Assembly (NCBI GenBank): GCA_002633005.1
Contig: NMRA01000281.1
Location: 158,108 to 222,107, forward strand
Length of the DNA: 64,000 nt
Direction of reading: 5' to 3'
From: Phoronis australis
Lineage: Eukaryota > Phoronida > Phoronidae
The notes under the pieces are model-generated. The model was not told where the DNA came from. It was given only the letters and a program-made list of their open reading frames with translations, and did not search any database. A program made the position numbers and the translations under genes. Positions within the stretch are counted from its first letter, which is position 1, and every line of letters starts with the position of its first letter. This document shows positions 12,801 to 26,265 of this stretch, piece after piece.

Positions 12801-15201
12801 CATAGTGGAGTGTTCTGTATTTTGTCTCAATTTTCCTCACATCATCACTGAAATGGCATGACTAAACTACGTCCTAGGCAGGGCCATTGCGTTCTTTTTA
12901 AAATTACTCAGAGGCATAGTGTTCAACTAGTAGCTAAGGGCACCAAACTTCATAAACTGTATCAGTGCAATTAATGTCACGGTGTGTATTAATTTCTACC
13001 TTTGGTTTTATTGTCCAGTAATCTGAAAATCCGATTCTACTGGGGTTACAGTTTCGTTTGTGTGTTTATGTGAAAAGAACCATATTTTTATTTTTATTGA
13101 AGCCTGAGATTGTGCCAACGTATAAAACAGTAAGAGTTGAAGCGTTAATTGCACCTTGTAAGGCCTTCAAAAAGTCAACCAAGTGTATAGTTTTAATTTG
13201 TATGCCACAGGGGAGGTGTTTAGTGTATAAGAACGTTGACAAACATGGTTGTACACAGGGCACGCGGCCAGCGAATAATAATACCCTTACTAATCCTCCG
13301 TTATCAGTGGAAAGTGTACCCGGTGACCCCGTGACTTGTCAAAAGAAGTCCGAAATGGAATACTAAACCTCGGGATCGGAAACGTAGAATTAAACCTGTA
13401 GAAACCCGACTACGCTATTTACCGGTATCTGATTTAGAGCAGGCGGTGCGAGGATAACCACAAAATTTCATGGTAAAAAATCTTTTGTTATGCCCCAGTG
13501 CAAATTTGTGGCGTTGTAATAGTGTATTGTACGTATTGCATTGTCGCGTTGTCAGTCTTTGGCGTGAGTGAACTTTACTAGCTCTGACTGTGCTTACAGC
13601 ATAGGTGATAGTGCGAGGTAACATCAGGGGAACTAATTAGAAAACAATCCGAATTATTGGCTGCACAAAACGACTATAAGACGCTGGTGCATGTATCCGT
13701 GACTCCTTCGACCTATGGCCGTTGCGAATAGGCCAGTCTGTATATAATAACTGTTCTCGTCACTATAGCACAAAATCGTAGGTCCACTTGTACCCAAATT
13801 AGCAGAATCTTTCCAGGAAATGACGAAACGATCAATGCCCGTATTTTGCCAGGCAGATTGTTTAGTTGTGACAATTAAGACTACAATCGTCGATTTCAAC
13901 GACATCAAGTGCGAATTTTGCGTCATGGCACAGTGCTTACGTCCACACCACTGTTTTTTATGAAAACAACGTAAACATGAATTGAGTTGAGCATTGCTTT
14001 CCAAGTGTCCAGACCAAGGCCTGTTCTGGTTGTGTAATGATTGGGCTGTTTAGATTCAGAAGGTGGTTGATTCCAGTTGGCTCTGGTCAGGCCGCACGCT
14101 GTCTTGATTAACTCCACTGAGCACAGGTCTGTCCAATTATTTGTGGTCCCCAAGTGTCAAACACTTGGTACGCTGTGACGGTAAACAATAATTAGGATCG
14201 CTTATTGTTAACGCAGTGTGGAGAAAAAATACATATATATTTCACGAAAATAGGAACCACCAATTGGCTGAGTTATGCGCTTTGGCATGGTCGTGATTCG
14301 TGTAATAGGCTCTGGGTGATATTAATAGCGTGCAGGACGGCATTTGGTAATTGAATGACGTGACGTGAAATGATTGGGTATTTCTAAATACGCGTAAGTC
14401 AATCTTTCACGTACATATGATTCTTTCTGCGAATTTTCAAAATCAAATAATTGATTTAAGGTTCAAATTAACGTAAAGGTAGTTTTATGAAGAAACCACG
14501 CTTTGTGGTTCATACTACAGCGCCTAACAGTTTTGTGAATACGAGAGTTTTCTCAATTCCCTAAAGCTGCTATGAAATTCTCTTTTTTCATAGAGCTAAC
14601 ATTTCACTTAGGCAACATTCAGTTATAAACATGGTCTCGTGCTGTTCCTGTCGGGCATTAGATATACTTGCTGGACAGGTCAAGCCAATATTACAGAGCC
14701 TGGTCTCAAACTATAAAGAACTGCCACTTCCAGCCAATCTCAGAACTTACTGAGTGAAGAACAAACTATCATAGCGGAAAAGTAATTTGTATAAAAAGTT
14801 ATCGTTTTGACAGAAACCGGATTCACAGTAGCGACATTCGTACAGTAGTCCAATCTAATATTTCTACCCAGCAAGCAAGTTCTTAACACCAGACTAACAA
14901 TCAAGGCGTATTAAAATTAAACGCGCTAAACATAAATAAACAAACTAACACACGCCAAGCCGTGACTAGGACCGATAAAGAACACCGCAGTTTATATGAT
15001 TACAAATCGTACAAATACGACACAAGTGTCGCGGACAAAACGCGTTGTTGTTACTTCAGCGCTCCGTTTACTTGTATTTAACAATACAATAACTACGCAT
15101 GGAAAGATATCAGATATGTCACGTATTGGCAGGTGAAAAATCCCTAAATGTAGTTCAACTTGTTTAGAAAATCTGTACGCCACTGTTTCTGGGAAAAAGA
15201 A
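9897..15201. other. Intergenic, no gene found
   Basis: Non-coding sequence with frequent stops in all frames. I saw no multi-copy tandem repeat, RNA gene or transposon terminus. Open frames such as 13654-14004 (-) and 13058-13366 (+) are of chance length and match no family I recognise. Confidence 0.55.
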
Positions 15202-15285
15202 GTGCATGACCGACGGGTACCTTTACAAAGTGCATGGCCGGCGGGTACCTTTACAAAGTGCATGGCCGACGGGTACCTTAACATA
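15202..15285. repeat. 28-bp minisatellite, three copies
   Basis: Three head-to-tail copies at 15202-15229, 15230-15257 and 15258-15285. Each starts GTGCATG and contains the GC-rich core CGGGTACC. Copies differ by a few substitutions, mostly in the last one. Confidence 0.95.
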
Positions 15286-18200
15286 GTAAGTCTGATTGAA
15301 TATTTAGAATAGATTACGTACAATATAATTGTCACGTCCGATGTTCTATTACTGGCCAAAGTTTGTTTTATTTCTTTGGAAGTTACATTTTGCATTGAAA
15401 GAACCAGTTACTGCTCTTAAGATGGAACTTTCTTAACAAAAAAATATTCATTGACGTTTGACAACATTTAGAGAATTCGCTGTTGCAACGACGAGATGAA
15501 CTCTAGGTTGTATAATGTGTCACCCTGACAGCCGGGCACCGCTATAAACGGGCACGCGTAGGACAAACACTAGTGGGACTGAACGTTGGTGTGATATTCG
15601 TTCGAGTGCTGGTACATTGTCACTTGAGTCCACGGGTGCAAAGCGGCGTGGGATTTTACGAGAATAATCGCTTTTAATTCCCTGATAACGTAGAAAACTG
15701 CGTTTTAAAGTCAACGAGCTGAACTGGTCCATCGGGCTTGGCGTCTTCATCACAAGATTTACTAATCATGCCGTCTTTAGAAGTGCAGAGTTTAACTACC
15801 CGTAATCAGAGTAAATTGGTAAATCTGTTTTATTCGGGTCATTGGATTTGAAAACAAACACAACCAGCCCAGTTGTGATAATTTACAAAGACGAACTCAG
15901 CATTGCGTCATCGTGGGAAAAAGTAATAACGATTATAATAACCGTCTAGCAATAATGATAATAAGATATCTATATCGATATCAGTATCAACAATAAAAAT
16001 GATAACAGAAGTAATAACACTAACCAACAACAGTAATGAAAATAAAATAACGTGGATTTTGTTGAATGCATTGAGGCATTTCATTGCACTTGACAATTTT
16101 AGTGCCAAGAAATGGGAAATACTGGCAGATGGCTATCTCCTGTTGAGTTATGAAAATTTGTTAGTTAATAATTATTAAAACCATTGTTATGCCGGAGGAG
16201 GAATGAGAATAGAATATTTACATTTACCGTAGAAAATCCTGATTTATGGTGACTGACCGTGAAATCCACATTACAGAAATTGCCTTGTTAGTTATCCAAT
16301 CCCAATTTGTCAAAAGCAAGCCATGTGTTTTGACTCATAGTCAGACTCCAGCCGACAATCTCCCATACTCACACTCACCATCCAAGACTTGATACCCCAC
16401 TCAAAGAGATATAAATACCACAGGGTTTGCTGGAGATTTCGCTACGGATTTAATAAAGACAAATGTTTCTGTGGCTGAACGAAAAGAAACAGCTGTTAAA
16501 AACTAATTCGTCGAAACAATAAATACATCGATTTATGTTTGGAATCAATTAAGTACAATTGAATTAAACTTATTTCAGGAAAAAAGATAGTTGGAAATAT
16601 TCCAACGACATTGAATGTGGCTTGATTTTCTCACAATTCACTGATCGTGTACCGTGTAACTTATGCACCTTGCAGACAACTCCAAAGAGGGTATGAAAAA
16701 GTGTTTTCAAACCCGTTTTAAATTAATTGTGCAATTCTAATTCTGAAGTAAGTGTGCCAAATAGGTATGTGTGTGCGTTGCTAAATCGGCATAATCGAAA
16801 CCAAGAAATCTCCTAAGGGTAAACAGCCTCTGAATTGCAAATGTTTCTACAAAAAATACTAATTTCAAACAATCTTCAATTTATCTATGAAACATTTTCA
16901 GTTCCTGTATTAGTTTCCAGCACTGTTCGATAAGTTTGCGACTAAGTTGACTTTCTTGCTGAATAAGCCGATAAAGCGCAGTAAGAGGGGATTAAATGGT
17001 AGCTAAACCGCTGAAGAGCCAATAGTCCACCCCTATTGAAGTAATTGTTTGATCAACTCTGCTGCTAAAATCAAAATTCAAGTGATGCAAATCCTCTACA
17101 TAAACAGAGTTGTAAAGTAACTAATCTATTTGCGGTGAAGGTAAATCGAGCGAGCCCCGTACACAAACGTTGGCCAGTTAAAAGGTAGCCGCGTACAGCA
17201 ATTATCCCATCTGCAAATATCCTTTTATTGGCAAATTACAGGAGATTTGCTTCTTAAAATGGCACTGTCGTTTCTACTTTTGTTGCGCAACAAACCGCGA
17301 AACTGAAACGTGTTGCATGGTGCTTCAACCTTGTGAGTTATGAGCATGTCCGTGAGTCTATTGCCGATCGCAGAAGCCTGCGTACGCGTAAGAAAAAGGA
17401 ATTCTTATCTGCCTTCTAAAAAGAGACATCTGTCAATAGACGCAGTTGCATGGTGCACCCCGTGGCTTCATTCTGTCGATGAGTCACCGTCGACCATCCT
17501 TCAAGAACGAGATAATATGTGATGTTGGTCGGTGGCCCACCTCGGTTAAAAAGAACTCGCCGTGGGTCTTGAGGGGCCAGCAACAGGGTCACGTCCTGTC
17601 GAGATGCGGAACTCTCACGCACACATCGCCCTCCGCAAAAGACGTAGCGGCTTCTAAATGTCACCCGAAAACTAGCGTTTGTGGATTGATCCGATAACGA
17701 TCTTGTCATAACACACAATACACACCACGTCAAAGCACTGTGCATTGACGTCGGGAACTGGGTTGTTTCTGCGTATTTCTACATTGAATGGTATACCCAA
17801 CCAGAGAAACAGTATTTTGTCAAGCTCAATCACACACCTCTGTTGGAGACACGAGCCGCGCGTGCCTTTAGTTAACGAAAACTTGCACTAGTATGTCAAC
17901 AACCCATGGTTTGTTCGTTGCAGCGAACCCGTCTCAGACGATTTTCGGACATTTCTTTCTTTTGGTGTTTAAAGTTGTGTTAGGTCAAGGGCGTGGTACG
18001 AATATTTATACTGGAGAAACCGGGTTAATATTCAATGATGCACGCAACAATTCGTCATATATCTGGTATTTACTTCCGGTTTGCATGTCTCAGCAATGGA
18101 GCAAGCTATATCGCCATTCATTGATATTGTCGTACAAAAGCAGGCGGATAATGCAGTCTCTCGTTTGTTGTATGTGCTGTATTTATCATAAAGGATCGAC

Positions 18201-20673
18201 CAAGGTGTTACACTTTGAGTCCCTTAAACTTTTAAACCAGTATCTCTCTTCAGCGGCCGCAAGTAAACAGTGTAATGGAACTTCCAAATTCCGACTGAAC
18301 ACGAATGCCTTTAACTCCTGTTCTGGTCTAGATCTAATACGCGGAAAGAACGTTAACGAGTTACTAAAATCCTGCCTTATAACGACTTCAAATTTATGAA
18401 GACATTTCTACCTGTGCAGAGCGCGCGCGCGTAATTCACAGTCCATAACGTGTGTCGAAGCTCTGGAAAAACAAACACGAAAATAAACACAGCGAGTGCT
18501 TAAGAACTATAACAGTTGTAATATTTGGAAAATTTACACAGATTTTTCTCAATGAAAAGCATGTGTGTTGGTACGATAGGAAGTGACTGTACATGTGTTT
18601 GATCATTATTCACCATCAGGGTAACAAGTCGACGCCCTACAGAGACTGGATGAGATTTCGCATCACACATAAAAGGATTGTTTGTACGACCAATAATGAC
18701 ATTGTCACAGATTTAACAAACACTTTCTCTGTCTAACCAGCTTAAGTGCCACAAATACACGAGTTTGTTTATAAATTAAGAACAACTCGCGGAGGTTTAT
18801 GGTGAAGAGTCAATCGAGTTTGCCTGATCTGCTAACTTAGGAATGAGCTCCCGAGAGGTAACTCGGTCGGCTTGTACACGTGTTGATGGTGGCGAAGTCT
18901 GTGGTTAATCGGGCGCGATGCAAATCTTGATAAGAGTTTTTAACGCCCGAATAAAATGTGCTGTGGAGCGTTGCTTCTCAGATCAGAACTCTCAAGTCTG
19001 AATACCACCTCGATGAAACAGCCGCCAGCTCGACTTCGTTACGGAAAATGTTACTTATTGAATTAGTGCTGTCGGAATTGCTAGCGTGGAAGAAGTAACC
19101 AATGTTTTATTTTGAAAACGAAATAATAATTCGGCGGAGTAGTGGGATTTTTTAATCACATTCAAATTTAGGTGCGTTTGAAGTGTAGGGTGATATTCGG
19201 TCGAGGATTGCCGCACTATGACCGGCAATCGTAGAAATTTACAAACAAAAACAAACGCAATCTTGTGATTCAAGCGCATCGAGCTAACGTACACGGTAAT
19301 GAGTTTCCGTTTTCTGTAAGTTCTTGTCCGACAGTTGGACAAATTAATGTTGATGATGACAAAGATTACATGACATTTCTTCATTGACCATAAGCGGCGC
19401 CGAGTGGTAGGCCTACCCCTTCGAATCGTTGACTGCAGATGGAGGAATTTGCTAACTGTAACCAAGGCGACAAACAAAGGTTAATTGAGCGGGATATTTT
19501 AGTAGATTGACCGCGATTGGATGTCAAAAGTGTCGTCTGCGCACCAGCGAGCAAATGAATACCAGTCCGTTAAACAGAGGGCTTTTGTTGAATTCATTTT
19601 AGGACCTCTCGCGCAAAACTGATTACCGGCAGAGTATTAAGAACAGAAAACGACCACGACTTTGAGAAGGTCAATTGGTGCATTTTCCTCTACTCAAAAG
19701 TTACCCGTCTTCGTACAATCCGATCTTCCCTTGTTGGACTCAATGAAGCGGTCAAATATCTAAAATGACCCGTACCCAGAGGCTTATTCAGAAATGGAGT
19801 GGTACAGTTTCAAAATACGGCTAGCCTCGACCAATGGTGGTATCTAACTCTCATTTACTGAAATGTCAAAGGCTCAACACCAACCAGTAACACCAACCAG
19901 TAACACCTGACAAATTGCTGTCGAGTTACGCGCGGGTAAGACTACACTGGGTTTTTTAACGAGTAACAAGGAAAAGAAAATAGATCGCTTGTTAAATAAA
20001 GATATCCAACTTGAAATACGATATCTGCTGTAGTTGGACGAGCAGTAAACTTGAGTCAGAGAGGTGTCAAGTCTAAAATCGAGCGGATAATGGGAGTTAA
20101 CATAGGCGAAAACCTTTCATGACACGTGCGCGCTTGGTTTGTACTAGAAAATCAACTGTACGAAATTCTGGTTTTGAGCTGACGTACACTCGGCTCGCTG
20201 TCCAAGCCTTGTGTATGGTTGAATAAACATACACTACAAACAACTCAAACCCACCAGTTCAACATATTCTCTGCATACCAAAACTTTTATTCAAACCAAT
20301 CAATTGAAAATTTGATAAGCTCTGTTGACAGCTTGCACACAATGGGCTCATTTTCTGTATTCTTTTGTACTAAGTCAATTGAAAATTTATTATGTTCAGG
20401 CCCCTTCGTCTTTTCACTGCGCTCGCGGACGCGTGAACGATCATGATTTTGTCTACTTGGCATGTCTATTGTAGTTAGATTAGACTAGGGTGGGCACTTC
20501 GGCCCGGGGGTCCGACTCGCACTGGAAAACGGAGTCTTCACCATTTCACACTTCTAGAAGAGCTAGCGAAGTGGAAATAGTGAAAGGAACTCGTCATAAG
20601 CTTTTCTCGGACAATAATTCGTTCATTTAACCTTCGCCCGCGGCTCCGTGCTGGTGCATCCGCTTCTGATTCG
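15286..20673. other. Intergenic, no gene found
   Basis: Contains a loose AAT/GAT-rich patch with ATATCGATATC-type palindromes at 15925-16040, a short (GC)n run at 18421-18431 and a duplicated 15-bp unit (CAACCAGTAACAC-type) at about 19875-19910. The stretch 17340-17900 is more GC-rich than its surroundings and holds overlapping open frames on both strands, typical of base composition rather than coding. The frame at 17893-18399 (168 codons) has no recognisable domain. Confidence 0.5.
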
Positions 20674-21020
20674 GAACTTGGAGATTTGTTTCCAATAAGT
20701 ATGTTAATTGGATTTAAAAATGTGTACCAAAAGTTATTTAATGTATTTGGTAAATTATGATTCTTGTACCAGAATCATACCTTAGTGACATGAGGACTTG
20801 GCGACTTGTTTCCGATAAATATATTAATTGGATTTTAAAATGGCTACCAAAATTAGTTGAAATATATCGTATATTGTAGATGGGATACCTGGAGCATAAC
20901 TTTCTGAACTTGGTCCCTTCCTTCCAATAAATATATTAATTCGATTAAAAATGTCTAGAAGAATAAATTAATTAAATATATCTTTGGTATATTGTAGTCG
21001 GTGCCAGTGCTATTGAGATG
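20674..21020. repeat. Degenerate tandem repeat, about 110-120 bp, three copies
   Basis: Three diverged units begin near 20674, 20796 and 20907, each with a GAACTTGG-like start. Each then has TTTCC(A/G)ATAA, a TTAATT(G/C)GATT core and an AT-rich tail ending near a GGTA-type stretch. Copies two and three are closer (AAATATATTAATT shared) than copy one. Confidence 0.85.
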
Positions 21021-22311
21021 CATTTTGTTAACACGAAATTTATCAGCCTAATGATGCGGGATTAGGAAGACGCGTTTGCTGATTTATTAATTGAACGTAA
21101 TTATCCGGTAAACATTGCCTGTTTGAGTTGTAAATGTTGAATGCGGGTAAAGCACCCGTGTAGCTGTGTTGTTCTAATCTGATACGTTAAAGGCTTTCAC
21201 CATGGCTGAACACTGATGAAGTCAGGTGATGTTTTAGAAAATCAATGTTTATTGTATAACTTTGATACGCATTAGTGTCAGAATTCATTTTGTAATCATT
21301 TCGGACACTAGGAAACCTAAACAGCTCGAATGGAAGAAAACTCGGTCGGTAATTGTGTTTCCGTGCATTTTAAAATGACATTTAATTTGTTAACTTGAAA
21401 TTCATAATTTCAAACTTGAGATAATCAAAATTCTTACGATATTTTATGCTCCACATATATTTTCGACTCACAAACAGTAAAAAATAAATGCTGTTCAACG
21501 TATTAAAAGTTGGCGTGTAGCTCGTCTAACTGTGCTGGTCAACATTGGAGAATGAGAACACTGGCGGACGCAGGCATTATGCTGGGAATCTCATAAAGTC
21601 AATGCGACTACAAATCCAGTTCAACTTTAAAAAGTAGTCCTTTCGCCGAGTCCGTGATCTATTTTACAAGACACCGTTCTGCGTTACCATGGTAAACGAT
21701 TGATTGGTTTAATTTATGAGTCTCTGTCTCAATGTGTCGGCGAGCAAAATGTGTACTAGAAATTATGCTGAATGAAGGCAGTTAACTCAAGAGTACGCCA
21801 CTGATTTTCCGGTATTTGTTTTGACCGCCCATACCGTCGATCTAACATCGGGAATTGCAATAGCTGGATAGATAAATCAGTATCTAACGATAAATTTCCT
21901 GATTTATCACCCGTCGAGAACAGAGTGTTCTCACGCAAAAAATAGTTAACACGCTGCTTGTAATCGCCCCTCAATACTTTCAACAAAATGCATACCACAA
22001 TTAAATGTTATGGGATAATTTCATTGAAACTCACGCTTATTAGTTAAACTCATTTTCACAATTTAGTTTTATCTTCGTTTTAATTCGCTTCCCATCCGTA
22101 TTCAGCCAACTAAAAATCGTTTGATAACATTTTGCGAACCCAATGTTTAAAATTCAAAACGCATTTTGGTATCACTATTGAGTGGTGTAATCTACTTGAC
22201 GTTATTGTTCTTATCTGATTTTTTTCAAATCCCCAGTTCTCAGAGTTGTCTGCCGGACATAACCTGAAATCAAGGCCGCTGATTTCACCAGTTAAATACG
22301 AGTAAAAATTC
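21021..22311. other. Intergenic, no gene found
   Basis: Ordinary AT-rich non-coding sequence. I saw no repeat, RNA or coding structure here. Confidence 0.5.
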
Positions 22312-22359
22312 CTGCCATTTATCGAGTGGGATTTAAAAATCCCACTCGATAAATGGCAG
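22312..22359. repeat. 48-bp palindrome: 23-bp perfect arms, 2-base centre
   Basis: Left arm 22312-22334 (starting CTGCCATTTATCGAGTGGG) is the exact reverse complement of right arm 22337-22359, with only AA between. The arm resembles the segment next to the tRNA-like module of the S repeat (GCCATTTATTGAGTGAGA on the - strand near 55.87 kb). It probably formed from two inverted copies of that piece. Confidence 0.97.
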
Positions 22360-23224
22360 AAACTTAAACTGTGTAAAAACTCTACAGCAGCGCGTTATTC
22401 CATGTCCGACTCCGCGCTGTAGATCATCTCAGATTTTTTTTATTTTCTACGATAATATCCCTTTAATGAGACTAAAACAAAACATCAGGGTATCCAAAAT
22501 AACGAAAATGGAATATACCACAAAATAAGATGTACGTTATAATGCAGTTTTGTAGAATATTTCAATGACATTTTAGAGCGCATAATTCACCACGTGCTTG
22601 CTCCCGGCACATTCCGTTAACGCAAGGCGGTGAATAGATATTACATCTTTACAAGACGATACCTCTCATTAACAGAACTCTAATTAAAATCGTATAGAAG
22701 GGCACCTGTGTTTGATTCGTATGCGGACGAGCACGCAGTCGCACGACCGCGTCATTGAAAAAGGCGACCCAAAGTAATCTAGCTGGGAGGAACTTGCGGT
22801 GCGCACGTGAGACGCGCGAGGCACTTCGGTGCGGGTTCTCTGTGTCTAGTTTATTACAGTACCGCTAGCAGAAAATGAAAATGCAGGCAAACGCTCTTAA
22901 TTGTTTCTGATTGTTAATTGGTTAGTCCCTTTGCGTGTGCTTACCAGCATCTTCTTCGACAGCAGATTTTTTTTCAAGAATCGTTGGTAGTTGTTGAAGC
23001 TACTATGCGGGCTCCTTCGGTGATTTAGCACTGTGAATACACTGGGACATCCCGTTTCATGGAATGATGACTTTTAACGTTTAGATTTAATTTTACGACG
23101 AGTCACAAGAAATCTAGTTTTGAAGTAAGGCTAATTTAATTCTTCCTGATTCTTTACATTGTAGTAGGAATGGAGGTGGAAAGTGTAATTCGTAGGACTT
23201 TATCGACGACTCTGTGAACTCAGA
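22360..23224. other. Intergenic, locally CpG-rich patch
   Basis: 22715-22850 is noticeably richer in CpG than its surroundings (several CGCACG/GCGCGAGG-type runs). It could mark a regulatory element or a non-coding RNA promoter. No open frame supports coding. Confidence 0.4.
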
Positions 23225-23520
23225 CAAATGTCGATCAAAACTATAAAATTTAAGTGCGTAAAAGTATTTTATGAAAGTAGAAAACCATTTGAACGTGAAT
23301 TTTGATTTTACACCAATCTGCCATTGACTGGGTCACGTAATAATTTCTGTTTAATGAAATTTAGATTCATAGTAAAACGAAAGCATTAATATCGTGACCA
23401 AGTTTTGTTTGATGTAAATGTTTAAGGCGAAATCTCAGAAACGACGTTACAGTTTTCTAAATTAGCATACAACTTTTGGTTTTATTATAAAAATCATAAA
23501 ATACCTATTTTGATAGCCCC
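23225..23520 (+). repeat. Dispersed repeat family R1, copy a
   Basis: Matches the 46-kb and 58-kb copies along its length. Shared landmarks in order are GTAAAAGTA, GAAAACC, CAATCTGCCATT, GGGTCACGT, TTTGTTTGATGTAAATGTT and AAGGCGAAAT. The E-box is decayed here (GGTCACGTAA). No open frame or enzyme is encoded, so it is a non-autonomous or fossil element. Confidence 0.75.
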
Positions 23521-23994
23521 TCTCGGAAAAGTGGATCACTTTAAAACAAACCCTTACAGTAAATTTGGAGAACAATGGCATGAAAGCATAGTATAAACAT
23601 TTCATTTCACTCCGATTAGTCATTTCTGATACATGATGTTCCGGAATTAGACAAATTTGGACATTTTCTAATCCATGGTCCTACATACACTTCATTCCTG
23701 TATTATTTTACCTACCGAAACAGCGCTTGACAAAACTTAAAGTGTACTAGGCTTTGACAGCTAAATTATTAAAATTGTGATCAAGTGATCATGATTCATA
23801 AATCCTCAAAGCAGCCGGTTTTGACATGAACAACACTCTTCTCCAAAGGTATATTTGCGCTTCCAAAATAACATTATTGAGTCCTTTTTAACAGACGTCC
23901 TCTGGCAGCCACATTGTTCAGTGCAGAAGTCATGACTGAGGCCGGTCTATTGAACGAGGAATATCGCATGGTTCTTCCGTGCCTGGTAGATATA

Positions 23995-24121
23995 CAAACG
24001 CATACGCATACATACATACATACATACAGACATACTTACATGCATACATACATACATACATACATGCATGGATACTTACATACATACATACATACACACA
24101 TACATACATACACACAAACAT
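23995..24121. repeat. CATA tetranucleotide microsatellite
   Basis: About 125 bp of imperfect CATA/CACA repeats. The Thr/His/Tyr-rich frames across it are periodicity artefacts. Confidence 0.95.
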
Positions 24122-26226
24122 ATTTGTGAGCTCATGACAAAGATAATGTGATAGAAAAACATAAAATTTGTGATTAAACAAAGACGCAAACGAGCAGGAG
24201 ATTTAGAGAACTTGTGTTGCATTCACATTTGGGACTTTTTCCGTGTAGACACTGTAGCCAAGAACACAGCTCCATCTCGAGTGATTAACAGAGATCAGAG
24301 ACCCGTTTTAGTAAAGATCGTAAGTCCCGTGCTAGCTAAGACGATCCTAACTTCGATGTTAATTTGCACACAGTTCATTAGCGTGAATCGTAAAGGTGGT
24401 TGTTAAGATTGGATATGGAAAATCATCTGCTTAACGTCAGTTACAACGTTCCACCCCTGATAAAAGTCGTAGCGTCGCATTTGCAATAACGTCCTTACGA
24501 TCAACTGTGTTAGGTACGACCGGACTTACGATAAAACGGGATTCAGTTTTATAGATGTCGCGTGAAACGAAGTTTGCAAAACCACATAAGCAGACGCCAT
24601 CATTTACAAAATATTGCTTTTCTAACAATAACACATATTCCTTTCAGATTTTTTTAATTCACGAAACGTTCTACGTGTATGGGAGTTTCAATGCGTTGTT
24701 GATAGTGTTTACTGGACCTCGAGTTAAAAAGATACCAATCAAACTAGATGTTGCAGTTCGGCCAAAATGTCTGCACTAGAGCAGTTTGATTCTAGCTGTG
24801 GTACCCAACAGTTACGGGCAAACTGAAAACATACCCTTTGTCTGACTTACGTATTAGTCACTAGAACGAAGCTGCGTTATTCTGACGACTAGGCGCGGAT
24901 TAATTTATGCAAAGCCAAGATTGACACCTTTTGTTTCGTTGGACAGTGTCAATCAATTGAGATAAAATCAATTTGGCACTTGAATCTCATTGTTTCTCGG
25001 ATCCTTTGTTATTTTTGTCGTGGCTGACTTTTTGGTTTTTTGGTTTTGGTAATAAATAAATGATAAGCTACCCAAGCCACAGTACGGCACGGTCGATGGT
25101 GCATAGATTCGGGGTCATCGAAAGGTTTTGTCATGCAAATGCTTTTGTTGTTTTATTCCAACACAGATGTTTCGCACGATTATTTCGATAATAACAGCGA
25201 CAAAGAAAGTAATAAATACATAAAAATTACGTCATCATAGCGTTAATTAAACATACAATGAATTTAAAACTTAACATGTGACACTAACAGGTTAGTAAAA
25301 TACTTAATGGTTGTGTTAGCGTATAACGAATTATAAACTTGCTATGCACGACCCAGCACGAAATAAGTTGACGATGAGATGAGCAGCACAAGAGGGCAAG
25401 TTAATTTGGTGTCTTGCTGATACGCCGGCTTGTTATAGCAAAAGTCGTGTTTATATTCGGTCAAAATTGATCCGCTAATAGGGAGCAGGCCAGGTCGGAA
25501 AGGCTTTAACAAATTGATTTACTGATTGACTTGTTTACATATTGTAATCAATATATCCACTCATATGACGAAACTGTGTGATTGGTAATGACTGGTGAAC
25601 CTGATGATAGATTCGCGGAAACGTAATTCCTACTATCTAATTTAAAAATAGTCAAAGTTTAGTTCCTAAAGGCCGGGCGATAAATAGTGAACGAAACCAA
25701 CAATTTTCAAACAACAGTGAAACAAAGCCAAGTAGAAATAATAATGACTATCAGAATAATGACAACGATGGAAATAATAATGCCACTTGTGGTCGTACTT
25801 AGGTCGTATTTAGGTCGTATTTAGGTCCTGCTGTCTGTGCTATTACTCGAAACAGCACATTTAAAAATACACGTTTTGTTCAAATTTTACCCCACATAGG
25901 TGTTTGAGGGTTGTGATGACGAAGATGACGCCGGCGATGATAGTAGAAATTTTAGTGATAACAGAAACAGTGTATCTGTTTTAATATACTAATTAAAGCT
26001 GCTATATTCTTGCCTTCCATAACGAAGTTAACTATAGATTTAGACCACATACGGATATGAAATTGTCATCAAACTGTGTCGTAGCCAAATTAGAAGAGAT
26101 TTCTTGGCTTGGGAGTTACAGCTAGTTGTGTAGTGCTTGATACCACTTACTGTACGTTATCATGTCGAGCCGCTTTGTCCGCTCAGCCTAATCTCAAGCA
26201 GCGATAAGTTTTCAAAGTTTGGAACA

Positions 26227-26265
26227 AATCGAGACCAGGTCTTTTACAAGCAAGTGGTCTCGATT
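26227..26265. repeat. 11-bp perfect inverted repeat, 17-base loop
   Basis: AATCGAGACCA (26227-26237) pairs exactly with TGGTCTCGATT (26255-26265). It could form a hairpin. No flanking structure identifies it. Confidence 0.7.

Noticed and set aside
17416-17745. 109-codon - strand and 83-codon + strand overlapping frames
   Set aside because: Low stop density from a GC-richer patch; neither translation resembles a known family.
17893-18399. 168-codon open frame on the + strand
   Set aside because: Length is only marginally above chance for 64 kb and the composition is mixed, with no domain and no detectable gene context. A transcript would be needed to reconsider.
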